47,724 nucleotides of DNA from a virus. Below are positions 5,418-13,708 of the stretch, piece after piece. The translations under genes were made by a program, and so were the position numbers. Position 1 is the stretch's first letter. Each line of letters opens with the position of its first letter. The stretch covers positions 1 to 47,724 of the IMG/VR virus record IMGVR_UViG_3300032047_000028; one strand, given 5' to 3'. The notes beneath the pieces are model-generated. The model made no database searches. It saw nothing but the letters and a program-made list of their open reading frames with translations, and was not told where the DNA came from.

Positions 5418-5911
5418 TGAATTTATTTTATCTTGATAGAGACCCTGTTATAGCCGCATCTTATCATTACGATAAGCATAAGGTTAAAATGGTCTTAGAA
5501 GCAGCCCAAATGCTTTGTACAGCTCACCACGTGCTTGGCGAAAAGCATGAATATGACACTAGTTATATACCTTATCGTAAAGCACATGTTAATCACCCTT
5601 CGACCATATGGGTAAGATCAAGCGCAGAACAATATGTGTGGGCATATAACTATATGATGGCTTTAGGTAAAGAGTATACTAAACGTTACAATAAAACGCA
5701 TTTAACTATTGATAAGTGCCGTGATGTGCTATACACTTTGCCTAAATATATATTAATGAAAAGTTTTGAAGAGCCACCACAGTGTATGCCGGATGAGTAT
5801 AAAGTTGAAGGCGATAGCATTGCTGCTTATTGGAATTATTATGAAGGTGATAAATATAAAATAGCAAACAAAGGTGAAGCTATTATTAAAAGACCTTTTG
5901 TAGAAGTTTAG
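5417..5911 (+). CDS. Conserved phage protein, DKHxxKMxLExAQ family
   Basis: A 164-residue protein with N-terminal LFYLDRDPVIAA and DKHKVKMVLEAAQML segments and a later YRKAHVNHPSTIWVR. From memory, proteins with this layout are common in cyanophages and other marine phages and remain of unknown function, although some databases label them DNA glycosylase-like. The conserved His and Asp residues would suit a metal site. It is the last gene before a 72-base gap preceding the regulatory pair. Confidence 0.6.
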   Translation: MNLFYLDRDPVIAASYHYDKHKVKMVLEAAQMLCTAHHVLGEKHEYDTSYIPYRKAHVNHPSTIWVRSSAEQYVWAYNYMMALGKEYTKRYNKTHLTIDKCRDVLYTLPKYILMKSFEEPPQCMPDEYKVEGDSIAAYWNYYEGDKYKIANKGEAIIKRPFVEV

Positions 5912-5983
5912 TATATTTGCTGTTAGCATAGTGTTTTGTTTAGTATGACGCTAGCTAATTAAGTATCTAAATGTAACAGGCTA

Positions 5984-6598
5984 ATGTCACGTAAAATGCA
6001 GTACTTACATAGTAACAATATAATATATAGGAGAGATCCAATTAGTGATCAACCCACTGAAGTTTATGAGTGGGGTTGGTTTTACAAAGAGGGCACTCAC
6101 CAATGTTATGAGTTATTTAGAAGTAAGGCGCAGATAACTACCTACAAGTCGTTAAAGTGGCATTTGCTTGTTCTTTGGTACTTAAATCCACAGCTCAATC
6201 CAGATAAATTTGAAGAATTAGCTTATATTATAGCCAATAAATCAAATGGTTTTGCTACCTTTGATATGCCAGAGCAGTTGCTAAAGCAGATGATATATGA
6301 AATTAGCATGATGGATTTGGAGCAGCCTCCTAAAAATAAAATTAGAAAAGTTATTTTTAAAGATTTTACAGGGCTGACAAAAAGTGAAAAATTATCTATT
6401 GTAGGCAAACTGATTGGTAGGAGCAGCAAAGCAACTCCGGAGGATATATACGAAACTATGTTATTACTTCACGATGATGATAAAAAAATCACCGTGGCTG
6501 CAATAGCAAAGGTGCTTGGAGTTTCAACCCGTACTGTGTACAGGAATATGACTCATGAGCTAACCAAAGAAAAGGAACTTTTAAATGAAAAAATATAA
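5984..6598 (+). CDS. Helix-turn-helix protein, possible transcription or replication regulator
   Basis: A 204-residue protein whose C-terminal end (about residues 169-189, ITVAAIAKVLGVSTRTVYRN) is a clear helix-turn-helix of the resolvase/sigma region 4 type. The N-terminal part has Trp/Tyr-rich stretches without a recognised domain. It overlaps the sigma-like gene by 14 bases, so the two are probably co-translated. The upstream gap (5912-5983) lacks the 32-bp element. A TATATTTG at 5912-5919 looks like a Bacteroidetes -7 box but has no properly spaced -33 partner. Confidence 0.6.
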   Translation: MSRKMQYLHSNNIIYRRDPISDQPTEVYEWGWFYKEGTHQCYELFRSKAQITTYKSLKWHLLVLWYLNPQLNPDKFEELAYIIANKSNGFATFDMPEQLLKQMIYEISMMDLEQPPKNKIRKVIFKDFTGLTKSEKLSIVGKLIGRSSKATPEDIYETMLLLHDDDKKITVAAIAKVLGVSTRTVYRNMTHELTKEKELLNEKI

Positions 6599-7346
6599 TG
6601 TACAAAATTACATTCGGTATAAAAAAGATTTGGATGTTACACTAAATCGTATACCAGACAGAGCATTTAAAGACTATTCAAGGCATGAAATGATAACAGT
6701 TTTTTTACCACTTGTAGAGAACATAGCTAGACGATTTTCAACGTCACAACAAGCGTCAGGGGTATTATCTATAAATGATCTTATACAAGAGGGTAGCTTA
6801 GGTTTAATAGCTGCGGTTGATAGAATAGATTGGGTATCTCTTGAAAGTGTTGATGATACTGAAAAAGTGTTAAAAGCATTTTTAAGTAAACGTATAAGAG
6901 GTGCAATTCGTAGAGCTATAGATATTAATCGTGGTGACATGCGTATACCAGAACATAAATTAAATGAAATAAGAAAGAATGCCGGTAAAGATAGAATGAT
7001 AGTTGAAACGTTTTTTAATCAAATATTTTTAAGTATAGATAGTAACCCAAATGTAGATGATGAAAATTCAATGTTTCAAATACCGGATAAGTCTGAACCT
7101 TACAACATTGCATTACTAAATACATATTTGTTAAGTATAATGAAAGAACATTTGACAGACAAAGAATATGAAGTAATAAGATTAAGTTATGGATTAGACT
7201 GTGATAAAATGTCAGCAAAAGATATTGCAGACAAACTAAAAATTAATGGCATCGCTAGTTATGTGCGTGTTTCGCAGATAAAAAAAGAAGCTATTGATAA
7301 ATTAGTAGACAACGTTCCTAGCAGTCAAGTGATTGATTACCTGTAA
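6585..7346 (+). CDS. Sigma-70-family RNA polymerase sigma factor
   Basis: A 253-residue protein. About residues 35-75 match sigma region 2 (VENIARRFS, then INDLIQEGSLGLIAAVDRID), followed by a basic RIRGAIRRAI segment as in regions 2.4/3. About residues 188-245 match region 4 (LTDKEYEVIRLSYGLD, then SAKDIADKL and VRVSQIKKEA). This is RpoD-like rather than ECF-like in layout, lacking region 1. It is expected to redirect host RNA polymerase core to phage promoters. It sits just after the stretch carrying the six promoter-like elements, but whether it reads those or late promoters is unknown. Confidence 0.85.
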   Translation: MKKYNVQNYIRYKKDLDVTLNRIPDRAFKDYSRHEMITVFLPLVENIARRFSTSQQASGVLSINDLIQEGSLGLIAAVDRIDWVSLESVDDTEKVLKAFLSKRIRGAIRRAIDINRGDMRIPEHKLNEIRKNAGKDRMIVETFFNQIFLSIDSNPNVDDENSMFQIPDKSEPYNIALLNTYLLSIMKEHLTDKEYEVIRLSYGLDCDKMSAKDIADKLKINGIASYVRVSQIKKEAIDKLVDNVPSSQVIDYL

Positions 7347-7387
7347 GTTAGGACTAAAATAAATAGTATAACACGTAATAATTATAT

Positions 7388-7933
7388 ATGAACATTCACG
7401 AGAAATTAAGTAAAATTCAACAAGAATTTAAAGCTAAAAAGTCACGCTTTAATTCATTCGGAAAATATAATTTCCGATCTGCTGAAGATATACTTGAAGC
7501 GCTAAAACCATTTAATAATAAGTATAAAGTTTACTTTACTGTAGACGAAACTTATTTAGGTGAAGGTGTTATTGAATCCCACGCATCTATTGTAGACGCT
7601 GAGGGTGCAATGTCTGTTACTGCTAAAGCTATTGTAGGTGTAGACTTCAATCAAAAGGGTATGCAAGTACCTCAACAGTTTGGATCTGCTTCTAGTTATG
7701 GCAAGAAATATGCATTAGGTAATTTATTGCTTATTGATGACACAGCAGACTCCGACGCTACAAATACTCATGGCCGTGACCAGAAAGAAAAGCCGGTATT
7801 AAAAACTGGCACCGATGCTTTTGACAAAGCCATCGATTACATTAAATCTGGCGGCACAATTACAGCAATAAATGCTAAGTATAAAGTAGATGTCGCTGCT
7901 AAAGCAGAGCTTAAAAAGTATGAACAAGCATGA
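7388..7933 (+). CDS. erf: ERF-family single-strand annealing recombinase
   Basis: A 181-residue protein with ERF hallmarks: NSFGKYNFRSAEDIL (residues 22-36), a hydrophobic central sheet, and GSASSYGKKYALGNLL (99-114) followed by DDTADSDA. ERF proteins anneal complementary single strands during phage recombination and replication. The neighbour downstream is a RecE-type exonuclease, giving the usual exonuclease/annealing pair, with an SSB-like gene two genes later. Length is typical of the family. Confidence 0.85.
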   Translation: MNIHEKLSKIQQEFKAKKSRFNSFGKYNFRSAEDILEALKPFNNKYKVYFTVDETYLGEGVIESHASIVDAEGAMSVTAKAIVGVDFNQKGMQVPQQFGSASSYGKKYALGNLLLIDDTADSDATNTHGRDQKEKPVLKTGTDAFDKAIDYIKSGGTITAINAKYKVDVAAKAELKKYEQA

Positions 7934-8651
7934 GATAATTGAAAAACTAAGAGACGACGAACACTACTATGGAGCGTTTGGAAAGCAATATCTTAGTAAT
8001 TCAGACATCGGAACATTACTGAATGATCCTTTGCAATATGGTAAGCCCACGGCGGCATCTCCCAATTTAATAATTGGTAGTTACTTCCACACAGCTATAC
8101 TTGAACCGGGCAAGTTGGAAAGATTTAAAATAATTGAATCAAGTACACGCGGCACGAAAAAGTATAAAGAGCTTTCAGGTGGCGAGATGTGTATGCTTCA
8201 GCATGAGGTAGATAACATCGAGTTAATGCGTGAAAAGTTAATGGCTAACGATATTGCAAAAGGATTAATTCAAGGTGATAATGTAGAATATGAAGTGCCA
8301 GGTATAATTGAGCTGGCTAATAATATGTGGAAAGGTAAAGCTGATATTGTTAATCATGATGAAAAGCTTATTATTGATTTGAAAACAACAAGTAACGTAA
8401 ATGGTTTTCGTTCAAGTGCACGAAAGTGGAACTACGACAGTCAAGCTTATATTTATAGTAAGCTTTTTGGTTACGAGTTTTTATTCATTGCAATAGACAA
8501 AAATTCACATATTATTGGTATCTTTGACTGTTCGCCTGATTTTTATGAATCGGGTTTACGTAAAGTTGAAGAAGCAAGTGCAGCATATGACTTATTCTAC
8601 AACACTGAAGGTTTTGACCCTTCACAATTTTTTATTAATAAAACCCTTTAA
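7920..8651 (+). CDS. PD-(D/E)XK exonuclease, RecE/exodeoxyribonuclease VIII-like
   Basis: Taken from ATG 7920 (243 aa), which overlaps the annealing gene by 14 bases; an in-frame ATG at 7890 is less likely. It has YLSNSDIGTLLNDP near the start, IGSYFHTAILEP (the motif carrying the first catalytic His/Glu region), and GKADIV followed by IIDLKTT, giving D142, D153 and K155 as the metal-binding core. The later QAYIYSKLF matches the conserved Q-x-x-x-Y element. It would resect 5' ends to produce the strand used by the ERF protein. Confidence 0.85.
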   Translation: MNKHEIIEKLRDDEHYYGAFGKQYLSNSDIGTLLNDPLQYGKPTAASPNLIIGSYFHTAILEPGKLERFKIIESSTRGTKKYKELSGGEMCMLQHEVDNIELMREKLMANDIAKGLIQGDNVEYEVPGIIELANNMWKGKADIVNHDEKLIIDLKTTSNVNGFRSSARKWNYDSQAYIYSKLFGYEFLFIAIDKNSHIIGIFDCSPDFYESGLRKVEEASAAYDLFYNTEGFDPSQFFINKTL

Positions 8652-8662
8652 AACCAAATATT

Positions 8663-8842
8663 ATGTCACGTAGAAAAATGAAAGTGTGTAATGTTACTGG
8701 AATTAAAACCAGTGAAAATAATTTTTATAATAACCACAACCATGTAAAAGCAATCGACAATTTACGTCGCAACAGTGGTGTATCTTTAGATGTTTTACGC
8801 AGAACCTTTAACAATTTGAACACATATGGCTTCAATAATTAA
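8663..8842 (+). CDS. Small basic hypothetical protein, 59 aa
   Basis: ATG at 8663 to TAA at 8840-8842, 59 residues, with an MSRRKMKVCNVTG start and many Asn, Lys and Arg. It fills the 170-base space between the exonuclease and SSB-like genes and overlaps the latter by 17 bases. No family recognised. Its basic N-terminus suggests nucleic-acid binding, which is an inference only. Confidence 0.5.
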   Translation: MSRRKMKVCNVTGIKTSENNFYNNHNHVKAIDNLRRNSGVSLDVLRRTFNNLNTYGFNN

Positions 8843-9143
8843 AACAAGTATTGATCTTACTAAAATACCTAAAGATAAAATTATCGACGGTAAAAAAGGT
8901 AAGTACCTACCTGTTACTATTACATTAAATGACGAAGTAGATCAGTTTGGAAATCAAGGTCCTGTGATTGTATCACAATCAAAAGAGGAGCGAGAAGGAA
9001 AAGTTGATAAAGTTTATTTAGGTAATGTACAAGTAGTATGGACAAACGGAGAGAATGTGCCAGCTGCCCCTCGAGATGGTGGGCCTGCACCTGTACAACA
9101 AGCTGCAACGCCAGCGATGGCAGACGATGATTTGCCATTTTAA
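8826..9143 (+). CDS. Single-stranded DNA-binding protein-like
   Basis: A 105-residue protein with a beta-rich body (about 1-75, including KGKYLPVTITLND and VYLGNVQVVW), a Pro/Ala-rich linker, and the acidic tip DDDLPF, nearly identical to the DDDIPF protein-interaction tail of bacterial SSBs. The body is shorter than the usual OB fold, so homology by sequence is not certain, but the tail and the location between exonuclease and primase-helicase support the call. Confidence 0.7.
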   Translation: MASIIKTSIDLTKIPKDKIIDGKKGKYLPVTITLNDEVDQFGNQGPVIVSQSKEEREGKVDKVYLGNVQVVWTNGENVPAAPRDGGPAPVQQAATPAMADDDLPF

Positions 9144-9153
9144 AAACAATTAA

Positions 9154-10878
9154 ATGCAAGTAAATAATTCGGAGATCAATGGATTTTTGATTGACCAGTT
9201 TAATCAATATGACCTAAAAGTAGGTAGCACGCAGGGCGTTTGCCCTTTATGCTCTGAAGATAGGAAACCTGAAAATAAGAAAGCAAAGTGTGCTTCTTAC
9301 GATTGGGAACGGGGTCTCGGAACTTGCCATAATTGTGACCGCACATTTCAATTACATACATATCAACGCAAAGGAGCTAGTGAAAAAGTATATGTCCGGC
9401 CTGAAACGCCTGATGCTATACACGATGTTTCTACCAACGTTGAAAAATGGTTTGAATCACGCGGTATTTCAAAGCAAACTCTTAGGGCTCTCAAAGTAAC
9501 GGAGGGCCCTGAGTTTATGCCACAAACCGGTAAGGCCGAGAATACCATACAGTTTAACTACTATATGGGCGATCAACTTATAAATGTAAAATACAGAGAT
9601 GGTCGTAAGAATTTTAAATTATACAAGGGTGCCGAAAAAGTTTTCTATAATATAAATAGTATTGTTGGTTATGAATATGCTATTATAGTAGAAGGCGAAA
9701 TGGATGCCCTTTCATTATATGAAGCGGGTATTGAAAATGTTGTTTCAGTACCAAATGGAGCTACACTTAATAGTAATAATTTAGATTACTTAGACAATTG
9801 TATTGATTATTTTGATGACAAAGAAAAAATAATTATTGCAGTTGATGCAGATGAAGCAGGACAGGCTTTGCAACAAGAATTAGTTAGAAGACTTGGAGCG
9901 GAGGTATGTTATCTTGCTGATTTTAATGGTTGTAAAGACGCAAATGAATATTTATTAGAATATGGAAAAGAAGAGCTGGCAAAGCGTATTGCCAAAGCAA
10001 GACCGGTACCCCTTGAAAACGTCACAACTTTCAAAGACATTGAAGGTGAAATTACTGACTTCGTTACAAACGGCTTCAAGCCCGGTTATCAAATTGGGTT
10101 GGAAAATTTTGATGATATCTTTTCAACTTATACTGGTCAATTTATTACTGTCACTGGTATTCCTTCTTCCGGTAAAAGCGATTTCGTCGATCAAATGGTC
10201 GTTGGATATAACGCGAACTATGGTTGGAAGACAGCGTTTGCTAGTCCAGAAAATGCGCCAACTTATTTACATGCCCATAAATTAATGCGTAAAACGTGGC
10301 AAGATATGCCTCGTAAATCAGATATTGGTACCGACAAATGGAACCAGGTAGCTGAGCATGTAAATGACAACTATTTCTTTATTGATATGGAGCGCTATAC
10401 TTTAGAATCTGTATTACGTAAAGGAGCTGAGCTTGTTAAGCGTAAGGGTATAAAATGTTTAGTAATAGACCCATTTAATAAGATACGTGATGTTGATGCG
10501 GTTTCTGATGATGTAAATAGATACACAATGGACTATTTACAAAAGATTGAAATTTTTGCTAAGAAATATGATGTATTAGTTTTTATCGTCGCTCACCCTA
10601 CAAAAATGTATAAAGGCTCTGATGGTCAAATAGAAGAGCCTACTATGTACAACATTAAAGGTGGCGGTGAATGGTATGATGCTTCCTATCATGGAATATT
10701 AGTCCATAGAAATTATGAAGCTAAAACTGTTAAAGCTAAGGTGCTGAAAGTAAAGTTTCAAAACTTAGGTGAAAATGGAGCCGAAGCACATTTTAAATGG
10801 GAACCAAAATCAGGTTGCTTTATACCACACAGAGATATAGTTGTTAATGATGACCCATTACCATGGGAAGCGGTTTAA
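9154..10878 (+). CDS. Primase-helicase, T7 gp4/Twinkle type
   Basis: A 574-residue bifunctional replication protein. N-terminal zinc ribbon C30-x2-C33 and C58-x2-C61; TOPRIM primase core with VEGEMDALS (E180) and VDADEAG (D231, D233); RecA-like helicase with Walker A GIPSSGKS (335-342) and Walker B CLVIDP (D439). The order matches T7 gp4. The first 16 bases of the next gene overlap its end. It would unwind and prime at the fork, working with the SSB-like protein, while the polymerase must be encoded elsewhere. Confidence 0.92.
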   Translation: MQVNNSEINGFLIDQFNQYDLKVGSTQGVCPLCSEDRKPENKKAKCASYDWERGLGTCHNCDRTFQLHTYQRKGASEKVYVRPETPDAIHDVSTNVEKWFESRGISKQTLRALKVTEGPEFMPQTGKAENTIQFNYYMGDQLINVKYRDGRKNFKLYKGAEKVFYNINSIVGYEYAIIVEGEMDALSLYEAGIENVVSVPNGATLNSNNLDYLDNCIDYFDDKEKIIIAVDADEAGQALQQELVRRLGAEVCYLADFNGCKDANEYLLEYGKEELAKRIAKARPVPLENVTTFKDIEGEITDFVTNGFKPGYQIGLENFDDIFSTYTGQFITVTGIPSSGKSDFVDQMVVGYNANYGWKTAFASPENAPTYLHAHKLMRKTWQDMPRKSDIGTDKWNQVAEHVNDNYFFIDMERYTLESVLRKGAELVKRKGIKCLVIDPFNKIRDVDAVSDDVNRYTMDYLQKIEIFAKKYDVLVFIVAHPTKMYKGSDGQIEEPTMYNIKGGGEWYDASYHGILVHRNYEAKTVKAKVLKVKFQNLGENGAEAHFKWEPKSGCFIPHRDIVVNDDPLPWEAV

Positions 10879-11153
10879 AAAAGAAAAAAGGTAAATGGGG
10901 TTTTAACCCTATGCCTTCTTATTTTCGCAGCGAATTGGAAAATAATGCTTATATTTGGTGTATAAATAATAATATTAAAATTGCACCGTTTGCAGTAGCT
11001 AATAGCAGTCCACGTAAATGGTGGATTGATGTTAATACACAAGGTAAAATAAAACGAAGTCCATATCAGTATGATGAAAGTCAGATATGGCATAAATTAT
11101 TTGAATTATATGTTTTCTACTATAAGAAGTACGGATTACGAAATACAGTATAG
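10863..11153 (+). CDS. Hypothetical protein, 96 aa
   Basis: A 96-residue basic protein with several Trp and Tyr residues, overlapping the primase-helicase end by 16 bases and the thymidylate synthase start by about 44. I do not recognise it. The KWWIDVNTQGKIKRSP segment and compact size could suit a small DNA-binding or nuclease-like fold, but no catalytic set is visible. Confidence 0.6.
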   Translation: MGSGLKKKKGKWGFNPMPSYFRSELENNAYIWCINNNIKIAPFAVANSSPRKWWIDVNTQGKIKRSPYQYDESQIWHKLFELYVFYYKKYGLRNTV

Positions 11154-11901
11154 AGATATTATACATAGTTGCTTAGGTGACGAGGCTGTATATAGAGATG
11201 ATAGAACAGGTGTTGGGTGTTATTCAGTGTTTAATAAACAAATAGATATTTTAGTCGACAATAAGTTTCCTGTTCTTACCGGTCGCAAAATGTTTCCTAA
11301 AGTGTTCAATACTGAAATGCTTTGGTTTTTAAATGGCGAAACAAATATACAAAGGTTTAGAGATGCCGGCGTAAAAATATGGGATGCTTGGGCTGACGAT
11401 AGGGGCGATTTAGGGCCTGTATATGGATATCAGCTTAGAAACTTTAGCGGAGGCGGATATGATCAATTAGAAGATGTTATAAATAGCTTAAAGAACGACC
11501 CAGATAGTCGCCGCCATGTAATATCGCTATGGAATCCGGTGCAGCTTGAGCATATGGCTTTGCCACCCTGCTATTTGTATTTTCAGTTTTTTGTTGAAAA
11601 TGGCAAACTTAATATGTTTGTTGTACAAAGATCAGGTGATATGTACTTAGGTGTACCATATGATATTGCACTATTTACATTAATTATGAATTATGTAGGT
11701 GAAAAAACAGGGCTTGTGCCTTATAGATTATCTGTTAATATAGTTGATGCACATATATATAAAAACCAAATGGAGTCAATTAATAAATATTTAGATACAG
11801 ATATTTTATCAAGACCTGCATATAAGTTTTGTACAGAAAAAGGAGCGCGACTAATTGACTATCAGCACGGTCCACATATTCCAGCACCCGTAGCAGTATA
11901 A
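11110..11901 (+). CDS. thyA: Thymidylate synthase, ThyA type
   Basis: It makes dTMP from dUMP with methylene-tetrahydrofolate. Visible motifs are DDRTGVG, FPVLTGRKMF, WFLNGETNI, VYGYQLRNF, DPDSRRHVI, LPPCYLYFQFFV with the catalytic Cys (Cys154 from this start), QRSGDMYLGVPYDIA and VDAHIYKNQ. The conserved domain begins soon after ATG 11110. An upstream ATG at 11071 overlaps the previous gene more deeply and adds residues outside the family domain. Length of 263 aa is typical. Confidence 0.92.
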   Translation: MFSTIRSTDYEIQYRDIIHSCLGDEAVYRDDRTGVGCYSVFNKQIDILVDNKFPVLTGRKMFPKVFNTEMLWFLNGETNIQRFRDAGVKIWDAWADDRGDLGPVYGYQLRNFSGGGYDQLEDVINSLKNDPDSRRHVISLWNPVQLEHMALPPCYLYFQFFVENGKLNMFVVQRSGDMYLGVPYDIALFTLIMNYVGEKTGLVPYRLSVNIVDAHIYKNQMESINKYLDTDILSRPAYKFCTEKGARLIDYQHGPHIPAPVAV

Positions 11902-11904
11902 AGT

Positions 11905-12657
11905 ATGTATTATTTATATCACATTCCAGGTAAAAAGATAGGCGTAACACGTAATCCCTTTATACGCATTACTAAACAGCAGGGCTATAAGCCTAACGAA
12001 TACGAGGTTCTTGATCAAAGTGAAGATATAGATTACATATCTGATCGCGAAATAGAACTTCAAAAGTCTTACGGCTATAAAGTCGATAGAACTAAATATA
12101 AATATATAATTAAACCAATGAAGATAAACCCGACAGACCAAACAACAACATTTCCAGTGCCACTTAATAAATTAAAAGGGGCATTAATGGATAACATAGG
12201 AATTAAATGGACCACATGGTTAGGCGAATTTGAAATAACCAAAGAGACAATTCCTTGGATTGTACAAAATGCTAAGTCTTCTATGTACAATAACGAGCGT
12301 TGCTTTATCTACAACAAAGCATACCACGAAGCTTTTATAGCTGAACCCGCGATCCCAGTCAACAGCGTATTTGAGGATATACGCGCGTGGGCACACACTA
12401 GAGGTATATATGATTCTGGTGATGTGAAGACACAACTAATCAAACTATATGAAGAAACGGGAGAACTCGCGCAAGCGGTCCTTAAGAAGGACGATGACGG
12501 TATTATTGATGCTATCGGTGATAGTGTTGTGGTACTTACCAATCTTGCCACACTGGCAGGTTATGATATTGAACATTGTATCAATTCCGCCTATGCTGAA
12601 ATTCGGCAGCGAACTGGATCCATGGTAAACGGAACTTTTGTAAAAGATACAATATGA
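11905..12657 (+). CDS. MazG-like pyrophosphohydrolase with N-terminal GIY-YIG-like extension
   Basis: A 250-residue protein. The C-terminal part (about 155-250) is MazG-like: EETGEL at 183-188 and DAIGD at 202-206 form the ExxE/ExxD metal site of all-alpha NTP pyrophosphatases. The first 60 residues (YYLYHIPGKKIGVTRN and onward) weakly resemble the YIY/KIG core of GIY-YIG domains; a nuclease function is not established. It may remove non-canonical or excess NTPs, or alter (p)ppGpp. It starts 3 bases after thyA and is ATGA-coupled to the next gene. Confidence 0.7.
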   Translation: MYYLYHIPGKKIGVTRNPFIRITKQQGYKPNEYEVLDQSEDIDYISDREIELQKSYGYKVDRTKYKYIIKPMKINPTDQTTTFPVPLNKLKGALMDNIGIKWTTWLGEFEITKETIPWIVQNAKSSMYNNERCFIYNKAYHEAFIAEPAIPVNSVFEDIRAWAHTRGIYDSGDVKTQLIKLYEETGELAQAVLKKDDDGIIDAIGDSVVVLTNLATLAGYDIEHCINSAYAEIRQRTGSMVNGTFVKDTI

Positions 12658-12884
12658 GAGATCAAATAATTAAACAAGTAATTAAGAAAATAGAAAGTAG
12701 ATCAGACGTAGGTTACAAAAAATACGGCGTCACTCTTGCTGACGATGATCAACCTTTAGATAAGTGGCTTCAGCATTTACAAGAAGAATTAATGGATGCT
12801 GTTAACTATTTAGAAAAAGCGCGTATGATACTTCGCGAAGAGATTGAAGAATGTTATATTAGAGATGCGAAGAAAAACCTATAA
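12654..12884 (+). CDS. Small MazG-like NTP pyrophosphohydrolase domain protein
   Basis: A 76-residue helical protein with R-x-x-VGYKKYGVTL and WLQHLQEELMDAVNYLEKA. The HLxEELxDAxxYL pattern (E44, E45, D48) is the metal-binding helix of MazG-like or dATP/dGTP pyrophosphohydrolase-like phage proteins. It is shorter than complete MazG enzymes and may need oligomerisation. It follows directly from a larger MazG-like gene by ATGA overlap. Confidence 0.6.
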   Translation: MRDQIIKQVIKKIESRSDVGYKKYGVTLADDDQPLDKWLQHLQEELMDAVNYLEKARMILREEIEECYIRDAKKNL

Positions 12885-13320
12885 AAGAAAAAAGCGCGGT
12901 CCAGTGCAAGCAAAGAAAATATCATATGATGGTATTAACTTTGCTTCGGGCCTCGAACGCTATATGTATATGGCTTTAAAAAAAGCTAAGATTAAATCAA
13001 AATATGAGGGTGAAACTTTTGTGCTTATAAATGGTTTTCATTTTGAAAACGAAGCATACGAAAGACAGTCTAATGGAAAAGGTAATTTTCAAAACCGTGG
13101 AAGCAAACGTATATTGCCTATTAAATATACACCTGACTTTATTGGTAATGATTTTATTATAGAAACTAAAGGTAGAGCTAATGAGTCTTTTCCAATTAGA
13201 TGGAAGTTATTTAAGTTGCTAGTGTCGCAGCAGTTTCCGAACTATACATTATATAAACCACAAAATCAAGCAGAATGCGACAGGGTAATAGAGCTAATCC
13301 TCAACTCGCGAAAAAAATAG
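12865..13320 (+). CDS. DUF1064-like endonuclease, PD-(D/E)XK fold
   Basis: The first ATG in this frame is at 12865, giving 151 aa; an upstream TTG at 12844 is not needed. A basic N-terminus is followed by ISYDGINFASGLERYMY (E31) and KYTPDFIGNDFIIETKGR, giving D91, E100 and K102 as a PD-x8-ExK catalytic core. This layout fits DUF1064, a phage family related to endonuclease I that may resolve branched DNA. It overlaps both neighbours by 20 and 46 bases. Confidence 0.75.
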   Translation: MRRKTYKRKKRGPVQAKKISYDGINFASGLERYMYMALKKAKIKSKYEGETFVLINGFHFENEAYERQSNGKGNFQNRGSKRILPIKYTPDFIGNDFIIETKGRANESFPIRWKLFKLLVSQQFPNYTLYKPQNQAECDRVIELILNSRKK

Positions 13321-13448
13321 CGAGACAAAAATACAAAGAGCGGCAAATTGATAAGTTTATCAAGTGGTCAATCGAGGCGAGAGGTTATGTTAAATATCAA
13401 GATATAGTTGAGTACCATAATAAATATAATATAATAGTAAATGGCTAG
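13275..13448 (+). CDS. Small basic hypothetical protein, 57 aa
   Basis: ATG 13275 to TAG 13446-13448 gives 57 residues, very basic and helical in the first half. It overlaps the end of the endonuclease gene by 46 bases and the next tiny gene by 8. No family recognised. It fills otherwise empty sequence in a densely packed operon. Confidence 0.45.
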   Translation: MRQGNRANPQLAKKIARQKYKERQIDKFIKWSIEARGYVKYQDIVEYHNKYNIIVNG

Positions 13449-13575
13449 ATTAATAATAGGTAATTATTTAAAAAAACCTAAAAAACGTCGACCAGGCGTT
13501 AAAGCAAAAACAAAACACAGTAATAATAAACAAAGTAAAAATTATGTCAAAAAATACAGAGGGCAAGGCCGCTAA
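13441..13575 (+). CDS. Tiny highly basic protein, 44 aa
   Basis: ATG 13441 to TAA 13573-13575 gives 44 residues, about a third of them Lys or Arg, with KKPKKRRPGVKAK in the middle. Such composition suggests nucleic-acid binding or a disordered tail protein, but low complexity also makes chance possible. It overlaps the following frame by 32 bases. Confidence 0.4.
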   Translation: MARLIIGNYLKKPKKRRPGVKAKTKHSNNKQSKNYVKKYRGQGR

Positions 13576-13708
13576 AAAAGATTGGTCTATTAGTTTAGGA
13601 ACATATCCAGGGATTGTAATAGGAGCAAGAACATATCATGGAGATACACATCATCAACATGTATTCTATTTGCCTTTTATTGATATTGCTATTGAAATAG
13701 AAAACTAA
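13544..13708 (+). CDS. Small conserved-looking protein, 54 aa
   Basis: ATG 13544 to TAA 13706-13708 gives 54 residues: a Lys-rich start, then a beta-rich His-containing body (ISLGTYPGIVIGARTY, then HHQHVFYLPFIDIAIEI). Its stop overlaps the ribonucleotide reductase small-subunit start as TAATG. The well-formed alternation of strands and the coupling support a real gene. Function unknown. Confidence 0.6.
   Translation: MSKNTEGKAAKKDWSISLGTYPGIVIGARTYHGDTHHQHVFYLPFIDIAIEIEN

Noticed and set aside
7355-7385. Possible seventh copy of the bipartite element before the ERF gene
   Set aside because: A TAAAATAA and a GTAATAATTAT are present, but the gap between the boxes is 12 rather than 10 bases and both boxes have several mismatches.
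7890-7919. Upstream ATG for the exonuclease
   Set aside because: It lies deeper inside the annealing gene, while the ATG at 7920 gives a short 14-base overlap like other gene pairs here.
12844-12864. TTG start for the DUF1064-like endonuclease
   Set aside because: The ATG at 12865 gives the complete domain with a typical basic N-terminus, and the extra residues have no counterpart in the family.
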